64,000 nucleotides of DNA from positions 23,281 to 87,280 of the forward strand of contig JAYWFU010000044.1 of the NCBI GenBank assembly GCA_043778625.1, written 5' to 3'. The stretch comes from JACMRI01 sp043778625. GTDB lineage: Bacteria > Bacteroidota > Bacteroidia > UBA4408. The stretch's first letter is position 1; each line of letters begins with the position of its first letter. Both the position numbers and the translations under genes were made by a program. Below the pieces are notes generated by a model that was not told where the DNA came from, did no database searches, and saw only the letters and a list, made by a program, of their open reading frames with translations. Positions 18,079-27,061 of this stretch are shown one piece after another.

Positions 18079-18786
18079 ATGTTAGGTAAATTAATACTTA
18101 TACCCAATACCCTTGGCGAAGCACAATTGGCCGATGTTGTAAGCCCACATACCATTAGTGTGGTACAACCTATGGTTCATTTTGTAGTAGAAAACAGTAA
18201 AAACGCACGCGCCCTACTAAAGCAATATCAACTTACGCACACCCAACAAGAACTTATTTTATTTGAATTAGATAAACACGAAGAAAATAAAAAAGGATTA
18301 GTACAATTTTTAAAACTGCACTTACCCACACACAACGTTGGTGTAATAAGTGATGCAGGCGTACCTGCCGTGGCCGACCCTGGTAGCGAAGCCGTGGCTA
18401 TAGCCCACGAACTGAGTGCGCAAGTAGTACCCTTGGTAGGGCCATCGTCTATACTACTTACACTTATGGCAAGTGGTTTCAATGGGCAAAATTTTACATT
18501 TAATGGTTACTTACCTATTGATAAAGCCAAGCGTACTGCACAGTTTAAAGCATTTGAACGATTAATAACCACACAGCAGCAAACCCAACTATTTATTGAA
18601 ACCCCTTACCGCAACAATCAATTAATAAAAGAATTGTGCGAAGCATTGCCGCCACATTACAAGCTGTGTATAGCGGCTAACATTACTTTAGCTAACGAGT
18701 TTATACAAACTCGTACCATTAAAGACTGGCGTACCGCACAGCCTGATTTGCACAAGCAGCCATGTATGTTTGCGTTGTACGTGTAA
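18079..18786 (+). CDS. SAM-dependent methyltransferase, tetrapyrrole methylase fold (RsmI-like)
   Basis: A 235-residue member of the tetrapyrrole (corrin/porphyrin) methylase superfamily, in the branch related to RsmI, the 16S rRNA C1402 2'-O-methyltransferase. The signature ISDAGVPAVADPGSEAV near residues 91-107 and VGPSSILLTLMASG near 120-133 are well conserved. The N-terminal glycine-rich segment is reduced (LILIPNTLGE), as in the short Bacteroidota paralogues, so RNA substrate and site are uncertain. It follows porX by 10 bases and is probably in the same transcript. Confidence 0.88.
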   Translation: MLGKLILIPNTLGEAQLADVVSPHTISVVQPMVHFVVENSKNARALLKQYQLTHTQQELILFELDKHEENKKGLVQFLKLHLPTHNVGVISDAGVPAVADPGSEAVAIAHELSAQVVPLVGPSSILLTLMASGFNGQNFTFNGYLPIDKAKRTAQFKAFERLITTQQQTQLFIETPYRNNQLIKELCEALPPHYKLCIAANITLANEFIQTRTIKDWRTAQPDLHKQPCMFALYV

Positions 18787-18884
18787 CAACAACTATTACA
18801 GCAAGTACACGTTTAATAATCTACCTATTCTTAACTTGTTATTTTTATTATCTTAGAGCTTTTAAAAATAATAAGCTTAAGTTA

Positions 18885-21800
18885 ATGAAATTAAACAGAC
18901 TTACCACAACAACATTAGTCACTTGTTTTAGTGCGCTACTACTCTCATTTAGCGCAATAGCGCAAAACACTATTAACTTTACTAACACACTTAAAGACAA
19001 CCAAGCGTTTGTACAAAATAAAGGGCAGTTTACTCTAGCCAAGTACTCTAATATTAAGGTATTGTATGCCTTAGATTATGGCAAGATGAAAATATACTTA
19101 ACTCAAACGGGAGTGGTGTATCATACTTTAGCTGAGAAATTAAAAACAAACGAAGAGCGTGAGCAAATAGAGCGAGCTATGCGTAAGGCTGGCAAAAGCC
19201 ATGCAGAAATAGAGGCCGCTGAACATGCCATGGATATTAAAGAAGAGTTTATTGTAATGAATTACGACAACGCTTCTGCCACATCAACCGTGGAGGCAAC
19301 AGATAAAACCAACGACTATTTTAGTTATATGGTTCGTACTGCAAATGGCACTGAGGAAAATGTGAACTATGTAAATGGGTATAAAAAAATAACTATCCAA
19401 AATATTTATCCGCATATTAATTTAGAATACACTACGCACCCTACCGAGGGGCTCAAATACGCATTTGTAATAGGTGTTGGAGGAGATGTTAGCAACATTA
19501 AAATGAATTATACTACAGCTAATATTAAATTAAAAAATAATAATGTAGTAATACCAACATTGCTAGGCAAAGTTACTGACCATGCTCCCACCACGTTTTA
19601 CAACAACGAAAGTAATGCGCTAGTGCCTTCAAAATTTATTAAAACCAACAACACTATTGGTTTTGAATTAGGCGAATATAACCACAACAAAACCATAGTA
19701 ATAGACCCTTGGACACAAACTCCCACAGGGCTTAACAATGCTAGTGCTATGTGGGAAGTAGAGCGCGACGGTGCTGGTAATGTATACGCAATAGGTGGCG
19801 ATAGCCCAATGAAATTATTAAAATACAACAGCGCAGGAGTTTTACAATGGACCTACAATACCACCTACGATACCGCAGGTGGTTGGCTGGGCACATTAGC
19901 TACTGACCTTGCGGGCAACAGCTTTATAACCAATGGCTCACCTGCAGCAATACGTAAGGTAGATAATACAGGCACATTAATTTGGACAAAAACAGGTTCA
20001 GGTTCCAACGAATATTGGAGTATAGCTTTTAACTGCGACCAAACAAAATTAATAGTAGGCGGTACTAAGGTAGGGGTTGGGCTTCCCCCTCCAATAGAGG
20101 CTGCAATATTTGACATAGATGTAGCTAACGGTAATATATTAGCAACCAAAATAGTTTCGGCCCCTGCTAATACCTCGGCTATACCGCCTAAATCGCAAGA
20201 GGTACGTGGTATTAGTGCTTCACGCAATGCTAGATATTATTACTTAACACATGATACTATTGGTTATATTAATCAAAATTTTTCGGCATGTGGTAGTAGT
20301 GGCAATGGTGCCTTAGCAGCTATTAATACTACTTACAGTTTAAGTTATAAATGCGAAAACTATCGTAGCAAAGGTAATTCGGGCATTCCGGCTATTAAAG
20401 CCAATAAAAACTTTGTATATACCCAAAATGGTACTACAGTGCATAAGCGCGACTTAGGCTCAATGGCTATATTGGCTAGTGCTACTATACCAGGTGGTGC
20501 ATCATCGACATCATTAGGCAGAAAAGTTGTTGAAAATAGTGGTTTGGATTTAGATACCTGCGGCAACGTATATGTGGGGTCATCAACAGGTATTACAAAA
20601 TTTGATGCTAACTTAAATTTAATATCAAGTGTTACTACAGCATTTAAAGTATACGATATTGCGGTGAGCACAGGAGGAGATGTAATAGCGGTAGGTGCTA
20701 CAGGCAATTCGCAATCATCAACTCCACGTGGCGGTACTATACAATCATTTAATATGGGCGCATGTTTCCCTATTAAGTTAGAATGTTGCGATGCTTCAAT
20801 ATGCCCAGTACCTGAAAAATGCACTACCGATGCGGCTTTTCAACTAACAACATCGCAAGCGGGCGGAGTATTTAGCGGTACAGGAGTAAGCGCTACGGGT
20901 ATGTTTAACCCTGCAACAGCAGGTGCGGGTACATTTAGTATAGTGTACACACTACCTTGCGGTACAGATACTTTAAAAATAAAAGTAAAAGCTTGCGCTA
21001 ACCTTACGGTGTGTAAAAATAGTAATGGTTCATTAGGAGTATCAGGCGGTACAGCCCCTTACACTTGGGAAAAAATTGTGAGAACAAAAGACTGCTCAGG
21101 TTTTTGCGCTTTCGATTGTACACTACCACAATGCACCACTTATGTAACTACCTACACTACCATTAGTACTACACCAACTGCCACACCTAGCGCAACTACT
21201 GATACCATACGTGTAACCGACTCGCAAGGTAATACCACCACGGTGTTTGACCAAAGCACACTACCCTCATGTAATGCTTGTTCGTTTACTCCCGTAATAT
21301 CAATATCACAACAACCCACTACCTGCACCACTATTGATGGTAGCGTAACAGTAGCACCTATTACAGGGGCTACTTATAGCTGGAACACTACACCTGTACA
21401 AACTACCAACCTAGCCACTAACGTAGCAATAGGTAGTTACACCTGTACTGTTACAGTGGGTGCATGTAGCACCACAGTAAGTATAACCATACCTTGTAAT
21501 GCGCAATTAGTAGTGTGTAAAAATACTAATGGTTCGTTACAAGTAACTGGCGGAAATGCACCTTACACATGGCAAAGTAAAACCACCACTACTGATTGTA
21601 GTGCTTGCCCTGGTGGTAGCTGTATACCATTTGTGTGCGCTGGTACGCAAGTAACCGCTTGGGTAACATTTACCACAGGCACTACCGCTACTGCACCTAA
21701 TAACACTGACTCAGTTAGAGTAAAAGATGCCAACGGAAATTTAGTAGGCTTAGCCAATGCTACTACTCCTGCGGCTTGTAGCACAGCTTGTGCATTGGTA

Positions 21801-23174
21801 GCATCTATTACAAAACAGCAAGCAGCAACTTGTGGTGGCAACAATGGTACTGCTGTAGTAACCCCTATTACAGGGGCTACTTATAGTTGGAATACTACTC
21901 CTATTCAAACTAACGACACCGCTATAAATTTAGCCTCAGGTACTTACATCTGTACTGTTACGCAAGGTACATGTACTGATACTGCACAGGTAACCATTGG
22001 CACATCGGGTACTTTAGTAGCCAATGCTTCAGGCGTAAATGCTTCGTGTGGCAACGCTAACGGTACTGCTACTGTAAATATTAGCGGTGCTACTTATAGC
22101 TGGAATACAATGCCTGTACAAACTACACAAACCGCTACTGCTTTGGTAGCAGGTACTTATATTTGTACCGTTACACAAGGCACATGTACTGATACTGCCA
22201 AAGTAACTATTACCAATAGCAATGCGGAAGCAATAACATTTATGGGTGATACCTTAATTTGTGCAGGTACAAGTACTACACTTACCGCTACAAGTGTAGG
22301 AGCAACTAATTATGCTTGGAATACTAACCCTATACAAGTAAGCGCAAGTATTACGGTTACCCCTAACAGTAACACATATTACACTGTGGCGGCATCTAAT
22401 GGTACGTGTGTTAGTATTGATTCAGTATTAGTTACAGCACTAAGCACTTCGAGTGCTTACATATTAGCTGATACTTTGGTGTGCAAGGGCGAACCTGTAG
22501 CGCTAACTGCTAGTACGGGTACAAGCTATGTGTGGAGCCCTGGTGGTGCTACATCGCAATCTATTGTGTACATAGCTACTGTACCCGGTACATACTCAGT
22601 AGTAGTTACTAATGCTACAGCACCTGTTGCGTGTCGTACATCAACAGCTAGTATAACTATTAACATACATCCATACACAGGTATTGATGCAGGACCTGAC
22701 CAAACCATAAAGCTAGGCAAAACCGCTATCCTTACGGCCACGGGTGCTCCAGTAACAGGTTATACCTGGATAAATACTAACCAACAATTAAATAGTATTG
22801 AAGTTAGCCCTAGTGCAACTACGGTATATACTGTAAAATCAACTGATAAGTTTGGTTGTGTAAGTACGGATAGCGTGCGAGTAACCGTGGATATAACGTG
22901 TGGCGATTTGTTTATGCCCACTGCATTTAGCCCTAATGATGATGGTAGTAACGACCTACAATGTGTGTTGGGTAATTGTGTAACTACCATTGAATGGGCA
23001 ATATACGACCGTTGGGGCGAAAAAGTATTTGAGTCAAAAAGTATGGACGATTGCTGGAACGGTACTTACAAGGGGTATGCCGTAAACACAGGTGTATATG
23101 CCTACAAACTTACTGCCACACTAACCAATGGTAACATAGTTACTAAAAACGGTAACATTACCTTAATGCGTTAA
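18885..23174 (+). CDS. Large T9SS type B (gliding-motility CTD) surface protein
   Basis: A 1429-residue exported protein. The open frame reaches back to 18762, inside the previous gene, but MKLNRLTTTTLV at 18885 gives a proper signal peptide ending IAQN. An N-terminal DUF7948-like domain (FVQNKGQFTL... IDPWTQTP) covers about 25-275, followed by a WD/SBBP-like propeller region (about 275-630) of GNVYAIGG-type strands. Cys-rich SprB-like modules repeat two to three times (about 700-1110), then Ig-like modules. The C-terminal 90 residues are a gliding motility-associated type B sorting domain (FMPTAFSPNDDGSND, YDRWGEKVFES, NTGVYAYKL). It is followed 28 bases later by a PorP/SprF gene, the usual partner for type B cargoes. 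Ligand unknown. Confidence 0.88.
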   Translation: MKLNRLTTTTLVTCFSALLLSFSAIAQNTINFTNTLKDNQAFVQNKGQFTLAKYSNIKVLYALDYGKMKIYLTQTGVVYHTLAEKLKTNEEREQIERAMRKAGKSHAEIEAAEHAMDIKEEFIVMNYDNASATSTVEATDKTNDYFSYMVRTANGTEENVNYVNGYKKITIQNIYPHINLEYTTHPTEGLKYAFVIGVGGDVSNIKMNYTTANIKLKNNNVVIPTLLGKVTDHAPTTFYNNESNALVPSKFIKTNNTIGFELGEYNHNKTIVIDPWTQTPTGLNNASAMWEVERDGAGNVYAIGGDSPMKLLKYNSAGVLQWTYNTTYDTAGGWLGTLATDLAGNSFITNGSPAAIRKVDNTGTLIWTKTGSGSNEYWSIAFNCDQTKLIVGGTKVGVGLPPPIEAAIFDIDVANGNILATKIVSAPANTSAIPPKSQEVRGISASRNARYYYLTHDTIGYINQNFSACGSSGNGALAAINTTYSLSYKCENYRSKGNSGIPAIKANKNFVYTQNGTTVHKRDLGSMAILASATIPGGASSTSLGRKVVENSGLDLDTCGNVYVGSSTGITKFDANLNLISSVTTAFKVYDIAVSTGGDVIAVGATGNSQSSTPRGGTIQSFNMGACFPIKLECCDASICPVPEKCTTDAAFQLTTSQAGGVFSGTGVSATGMFNPATAGAGTFSIVYTLPCGTDTLKIKVKACANLTVCKNSNGSLGVSGGTAPYTWEKIVRTKDCSGFCAFDCTLPQCTTYVTTYTTISTTPTATPSATTDTIRVTDSQGNTTTVFDQSTLPSCNACSFTPVISISQQPTTCTTIDGSVTVAPITGATYSWNTTPVQTTNLATNVAIGSYTCTVTVGACSTTVSITIPCNAQLVVCKNTNGSLQVTGGNAPYTWQSKTTTTDCSACPGGSCIPFVCAGTQVTAWVTFTTGTTATAPNNTDSVRVKDANGNLVGLANATTPAACSTACALVASITKQQAATCGGNNGTAVVTPITGATYSWNTTPIQTNDTAINLASGTYICTVTQGTCTDTAQVTIGTSGTLVANASGVNASCGNANGTATVNISGATYSWNTMPVQTTQTATALVAGTYICTVTQGTCTDTAKVTITNSNAEAITFMGDTLICAGTSTTLTATSVGATNYAWNTNPIQVSASITVTPNSNTYYTVAASNGTCVSIDSVLVTALSTSSAYILADTLVCKGEPVALTASTGTSYVWSPGGATSQSIVYIATVPGTYSVVVTNATAPVACRTSTASITINIHPYTGIDAGPDQTIKLGKTAILTATGAPVTGYTWINTNQQLNSIEVSPSATTVYTVKSTDKFGCVSTDSVRVTVDITCGDLFMPTAFSPNDDGSNDLQCVLGNCVTTIEWAIYDRWGEKVFESKSMDDCWNGTYKGYAVNTGVYAYKLTATLTNGNIVTKNGNITLMR
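21001..22213 (+). repeat. Intragenic repeat modules (Cys-rich plus SprB-like)
   Basis: Two composite units (about 21001-21503 and 21504-22003) each hold a VCKNxNGSL... module followed by an ATYSWNTTP...YTCTVT module. A third short copy of the latter is at 22041-22213. DNA identity is high in places; for example, the same TATTACAGGGGCTACTTATA segment occurs in both long units. The repeats suggest growth by duplication. Confidence 0.8.
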
Positions 23175-23202
23175 TTTACAAAAAAGCAAAATTATCAGAG
23201 CA

Positions 23203-24234
23203 ATGAAAATAATAATAATAGTACTTACACTAACAATAGGTGTAGTGTGTATAGCAAAAGCGCAAGACATACATTTTTCGCAATATCAATATGCCCCAAT
23301 TACGCTTAACCCAGCATTAGCTGGGGCTAACCACGATGTGCAAGGCGTACTAAACTATAAAACACAATGGAAAAGTGTAACAGGCCAACCTTACAGTACC
23401 ATTAACGCATCGTTTGATATGAGAGTTATTAAATTTATGAAAGGTTTTTTTGCATCAGGCCTAAGTGTGTATAACGATAAGGCGGGCGATGGTTCACTAA
23501 CCACCACTACTGCTACATTACCCATAGCCTACCATTTAAGGTTAGACAGAAAAAACTCGTTAGGGGCGGCACTATATATTGCGGGCGGACAAAAAACAAT
23601 TAGTGCGGATAATTTTCAATGGGCAAAACAATACGACGGTACTTCATTTAATTCAGCGTTAGCCAATGGCGAAACTATTAATAAACCTAGTTATATGTTT
23701 TTAGATGTGGGAGTAGGAGTGTTATATGCTTACAAAAAAAATTATCGCAATATGTCATCTAACGACAACGTTGCAGTTAATGCAGGAGCGGCTTTATACC
23801 ACATGAACAAACCTAAAAATACGTTTGTAAATAACACAACTAACGATAGGTTAGCTATGCGTTTATCAATGTTTGCCTCGGCAAGTATTGGTATTCAACA
23901 AACTAATATTTCGTTAAGCCCTGCATTGTATTACAACTGGCAAGGCACACAGCAAGAATTATTAGGCGGTACGTATGTAAAATATGCGCTACAAAGTTCA
24001 TCGCAAATTACGGGTTTAATTCAAGCATCGGGTATTTCGTTAGGAGTGTTTTACAGAGCTAAAGATGCAGTGGTTATTAAATCGATGTTTGAATATTCTA
24101 ACTACTCAGCAGGTGTTGCGTATGATGTAAATGTGTCGAGCCTTAGTAAGGTTTCAAAAACACGTGGCGGGTTTGAAGTGTTTGTACGTTATGTATTAGA
24201 CACTAATAAATTTAGAATTAAAATGAGTATTTAA
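23203..24234 (+). CDS. PorP/SprF family T9SS outer-membrane protein
   Basis: A 343-residue outer-membrane beta-barrel of the PorP/SprF family, which assists secretion or surface anchoring of T9SS cargoes carrying type B sorting domains. A signal peptide (about 1-20, ending AKAQD) is followed by the hallmark DIHFSQYQYAPITLNPALAGA (about 21-41) and a VLNYKTQWKSV segment near 48-58. The remainder is alternating amphipathic strands. It directly follows the type B cargo gene, forming the usual cargo-partner pair. The family has many paralogues per genome, so no gene symbol is given. Confidence 0.93.
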   Translation: MKIIIIVLTLTIGVVCIAKAQDIHFSQYQYAPITLNPALAGANHDVQGVLNYKTQWKSVTGQPYSTINASFDMRVIKFMKGFFASGLSVYNDKAGDGSLTTTTATLPIAYHLRLDRKNSLGAALYIAGGQKTISADNFQWAKQYDGTSFNSALANGETINKPSYMFLDVGVGVLYAYKKNYRNMSSNDNVAVNAGAALYHMNKPKNTFVNNTTNDRLAMRLSMFASASIGIQQTNISLSPALYYNWQGTQQELLGGTYVKYALQSSSQITGLIQASGISLGVFYRAKDAVVIKSMFEYSNYSAGVAYDVNVSSLSKVSKTRGGFEVFVRYVLDTNKFRIKMSI

Positions 24235-24246
24235 CAAGTACGATAA

Positions 24247-25380
24247 ATGCCCACTAAAAATGTGTTAGTATTTATTGATTGGTTTGCACCGGCAGTAAAA
24301 GCGGGCGGCCCAGTACGATCAATAATAAATATTACACAATTGTTAAGTACTAAAATAGAGTTTTACATTGTGTGTGGCGATAGGGATTTGGGCGATGCTG
24401 AGGCTTACCCTAACATTGTACTAAATGCTTGGATAAGTACGCCTAATGCGCAAGTTATGTATTTGAGTAAAGCGCAACGTACGGCACAAAACTACCAACG
24501 CTTACTACGCCAAATAGCACCCGATAGTGTGTATATAAACGGGTTATTTTCGTTTCAGTTTTCGATACTGCCATTGTGGGTAGCGCAACAACTACAGTGC
24601 AAAAAAATAATTATTGCGCCTCGTGGAATGCTTGGTAATGGGGCATTAGAATTAAAAGCATTAAAAAAGAAGTTATTTTTAGTAGCATTTAATACGTTGG
24701 GTAAATACACTAATGTGCACTGGCACGCCACAGCTAACCAAGAAAAATTAGAAATACAAAAACGTATCGTTAGCCCAAAACACATTACCGTAATAGCTAA
24801 CATAACTACTGCACCTACTGTGGTAAACGTAGTACACAAACACAGCAACGAATTACGATTATTGTTTATTTCGCGTATATCAATTAAAAAAAATTTAGCG
24901 CAAGCTATTGCTATTGTACAACAATTAATTAAACAGCACATAGCCGTAACACTTGATATATATGGCCCTATAGAAGATGTAGCGCACTGGCAAGAGTTGC
25001 AAAAAAGTATAACAGCAGCAACACACATTACTTATAAAGGAATTTTGCAACCGCATCAATTTAATAGTACGTTTAATACCTATCATGCGTTGTTGTTTCC
25101 AACCATGCACGAAAACTATGGGCATGTAATAGCAGAGGCACTTTCGTATGGGTTACCAGTAGTACTATCCGACCAAACTCCGTGGCGTAATTTAGCCGAA
25201 AAAAAAGCAGGATTTGATATTGCGTTAAATAACAATAACGAGTTTTTAAATTGTATTACACAATTATACGCAATGAACAATATTGAATTTAACCAATGGC
25301 AACAAGGTGCACAACAGTTATATGCAACTGCTATTAATAACGAAAAACTAAAAAAAGAGTACCTGCAATTATTTAATTAA
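24247..25380 (+). CDS. Glycosyltransferase family 4 protein
   Basis: A 377-residue GT-B fold glycosyltransferase. The N-terminal half opens with LVFIDWFAPAVKAGGPVRSI, the acceptor-side pattern of GT4 enzymes in capsule or LPS gene sets. The C-terminal half starts at LRLLFISRISIKKNL (about 200), and the nucleotide-sugar motif HENYGHVIAEALSYGLPVV lies near 288-306 with its two glutamates. Cytoplasmic or peripheral membrane. It starts 12 bases after the PorP/SprF stop, so it may share its transcript, but no other polysaccharide gene adjoins it. The sugar donor is unknown. Confidence 0.88.
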   Translation: MPTKNVLVFIDWFAPAVKAGGPVRSIINITQLLSTKIEFYIVCGDRDLGDAEAYPNIVLNAWISTPNAQVMYLSKAQRTAQNYQRLLRQIAPDSVYINGLFSFQFSILPLWVAQQLQCKKIIIAPRGMLGNGALELKALKKKLFLVAFNTLGKYTNVHWHATANQEKLEIQKRIVSPKHITVIANITTAPTVVNVVHKHSNELRLLFISRISIKKNLAQAIAIVQQLIKQHIAVTLDIYGPIEDVAHWQELQKSITAATHITYKGILQPHQFNSTFNTYHALLFPTMHENYGHVIAEALSYGLPVVLSDQTPWRNLAEKKAGFDIALNNNNEFLNCITQLYAMNNIEFNQWQQGAQQLYATAINNEKLKKEYLQLFN

Positions 25381-25397
25381 AATTTCAATTACTATAC

Positions 25398-26348
25398 ATG
25401 TATAACAACTCTGTTTTATTTTTAGATTCGTGCCACCCGCATTTAGCACAAAGCCTTGAGGGTAAGGGTATTACGTGCCACCATAATTACACTGCTACCA
25501 AAGATGAAATAATTAAACTATTACCTCATTATACCGCTATTGTAGTTAGAAGTAGATTTAAGTTAGATGCTGAATTTTTAGCCCAGTGCACTACCATAAA
25601 ATGTATTGCTCGTGTAGGTGCAGGTATGGAAAACATTGATGTAGCAGTTGCCACACAATTAGGTATACAATGCTTACATGCCCCCGAAGGTAACCGTACT
25701 GCAGTAGCCGAGCAGTGCATAGGTATGTTATTAGCCTTATTTAACAACATAAATAAAGCTGACTCCCAAGTACGCAACGGAATATGGATACGCGAAGGAA
25801 ATAGGGGGGTAGAATTAGAAGGTAAAACTGTGGGTATTATAGGTATGGGTAATGTAGGTACAGCCTTAGCTCAACGTTTACAAGGGTTTAACTGCGAAGT
25901 GCTAGTACATGATAAATACAAAACTAACATAGGCACTAGCTACTGTACAGAAGTAAGTTTGCAAGTCTTGCAAGCTAAGGCTGATGTAATAAGTATTCAC
26001 TTGCCGTACAATACCGAAACGCATTATTACATTAATGAACCGTTTATTAATGCCTGCGCCAACAACGTTTATATAATTAACACTGCACGTGGCAAATGTC
26101 TCAATACTGCTGATTTAGTACAAGCTATGCAAGCAGGTAAAGTGTTAGGTGCATGCCTCGATGTGTTAGAATACGAAACTACATCGTTTGAAACGCTTGA
26201 CAATACTACATTACCCACTGCTTGGCAATATTTAATACAAAGTAATAATACCATACTTACCCCACACATTGCAGGCTGGACACACGAGAGCAATTATAAA
26301 ATGGCTAATGTACTTGCTACTAAAATTTGTAGTGTATTAGGGGTGTAA
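25398..26348 (+). CDS. D-isomer 2-hydroxyacid dehydrogenase (SerA-like, no ACT domain)
   Basis: A 316-residue NAD-dependent dehydrogenase of the D-2-hydroxyacid family, closest in style to D-3-phosphoglycerate dehydrogenase, the first step of serine synthesis. The substrate domain carries RVGAGMENID near 72-81. The NAD site is VGIIGMGNVGTALAQRL near 145-161. Catalytic residues Arg231 (NTARG), Glu258 (LDVLE) and His290 (TPHIAGW) are all present. The regulatory ACT domain of long SerA forms is absent, and serB/serC are not adjacent, so the exact substrate is not certain. It ends 2 bases from the convergent thioesterase gene. Confidence 0.85.
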   Translation: MYNNSVLFLDSCHPHLAQSLEGKGITCHHNYTATKDEIIKLLPHYTAIVVRSRFKLDAEFLAQCTTIKCIARVGAGMENIDVAVATQLGIQCLHAPEGNRTAVAEQCIGMLLALFNNINKADSQVRNGIWIREGNRGVELEGKTVGIIGMGNVGTALAQRLQGFNCEVLVHDKYKTNIGTSYCTEVSLQVLQAKADVISIHLPYNTETHYYINEPFINACANNVYIINTARGKCLNTADLVQAMQAGKVLGACLDVLEYETTSFETLDNTTLPTAWQYLIQSNNTILTPHIAGWTHESNYKMANVLATKICSVLGV

Positions 26349-26350
26349 CC

Positions 26351-26860
26351 TTACATAAACAAGGCTTTAAGCTCGGTAGCATCTTTAGGGTTGAGTTTGC
26401 CCGCAAGTATTAATGCTAGCTGACGACGACGTAACGCACCTGCGTAACGGTCTTTTTCTAAATCGGTTTCGGGTATTAATTCGGGTACAGGTAGTGGAGA
26501 ACCGTTTTGATCAACGGCTACAAAAGTATATATAGCTTCATTTACTTTGGTACGCTCGCCAGTTACATAATCCTCTACCCACACATCAATAAACACCTCC
26601 ATGCTGGTGCCAAATGCACGGGATACCTTAGCTTCAATGGTTACAATGCTTCCGTGCTTAATAGAATTTTTAAACGCAACATTATTAACGCTAGCAGTTA
26701 CTACCACTCGTTTACAGTGGCGGTGTGCAGCTATGCCTGAGGTTACATCCATCCATTGTAGTAGGCGTCCGCCAAACAAATTACCAAGCGTGTTGGTATC
26801 GTTAGGCATTACAATTTCAGTGGCTATGGTTAGCGATTGATTAGCGGTTTGAGGGGTCAT
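26351..26860 (-). CDS. Acyl-CoA thioesterase, hotdog fold (YciA/BFIT-like)
   Basis: A 169-residue cytoplasmic hotdog-fold thioesterase that hydrolyses acyl-CoA to free acid and CoA. Signatures are MPNDTNTLGNLFGGRLLQWMD near residues 18-38, with the catalytic-type Asp at its end, HRHCKRVVVTASVN near 46-59, and VWVEDYVTGERTKVNEA near 97-113. The chain-length preference is not readable. It is preceded by a 15-bp tandem repeat region rather than by a recognisable promoter. Confidence 0.9.
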   Translation of the reverse strand: MTPQTANQSLTIATEIVMPNDTNTLGNLFGGRLLQWMDVTSGIAAHRHCKRVVVTASVNNVAFKNSIKHGSIVTIEAKVSRAFGTSMEVFIDVWVEDYVTGERTKVNEAIYTFVAVDQNGSPLPVPELIPETDLEKDRYAGALRRRQLALILAGKLNPKDATELKALFM

Positions 26861-26865
26861 ACAAT

Positions 26866-26905
26866 AATTTATTTAACGTAAATTTATTTAACGTAAATTT
26901 ATGTA
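26866..26905. repeat. 15-bp tandem repeat upstream of the thioesterase gene
   Basis: AATTTATTTAACGTA occurs at 26866-26880 and 26881-26895, with a partial third copy to 26905. The repeat begins 5 bases before the thioesterase start codon. The remaining bases up to 27061 contain nothing recognised. Confidence 0.75.
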
Positions 26906-27061
26906 TGTAAAAATAATAAAAATAGTGTGATAAAGAGTATAAACGAATGCTAGCTACACTGTAAAATATACAAGAGTAGTATCGTATTTAAATTAAATTT
27001 GTTTGCTACCATTATCTTTTGCTAAAACGCTTACTTGTCGTTACAGTACTAACTTGAAGTA

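Noticed and set aside
18762..18884. Upstream start for the type B cargo
   Set aside because: It lies partly within the methyltransferase gene, and the added 41 residues precede a perfectly good signal peptide.
20360..20824. Antisense ORF of 154 codons inside the type B T9SS cargo
   Set aside because: No start context or homology, and the plus-strand domain structure is continuous through it.
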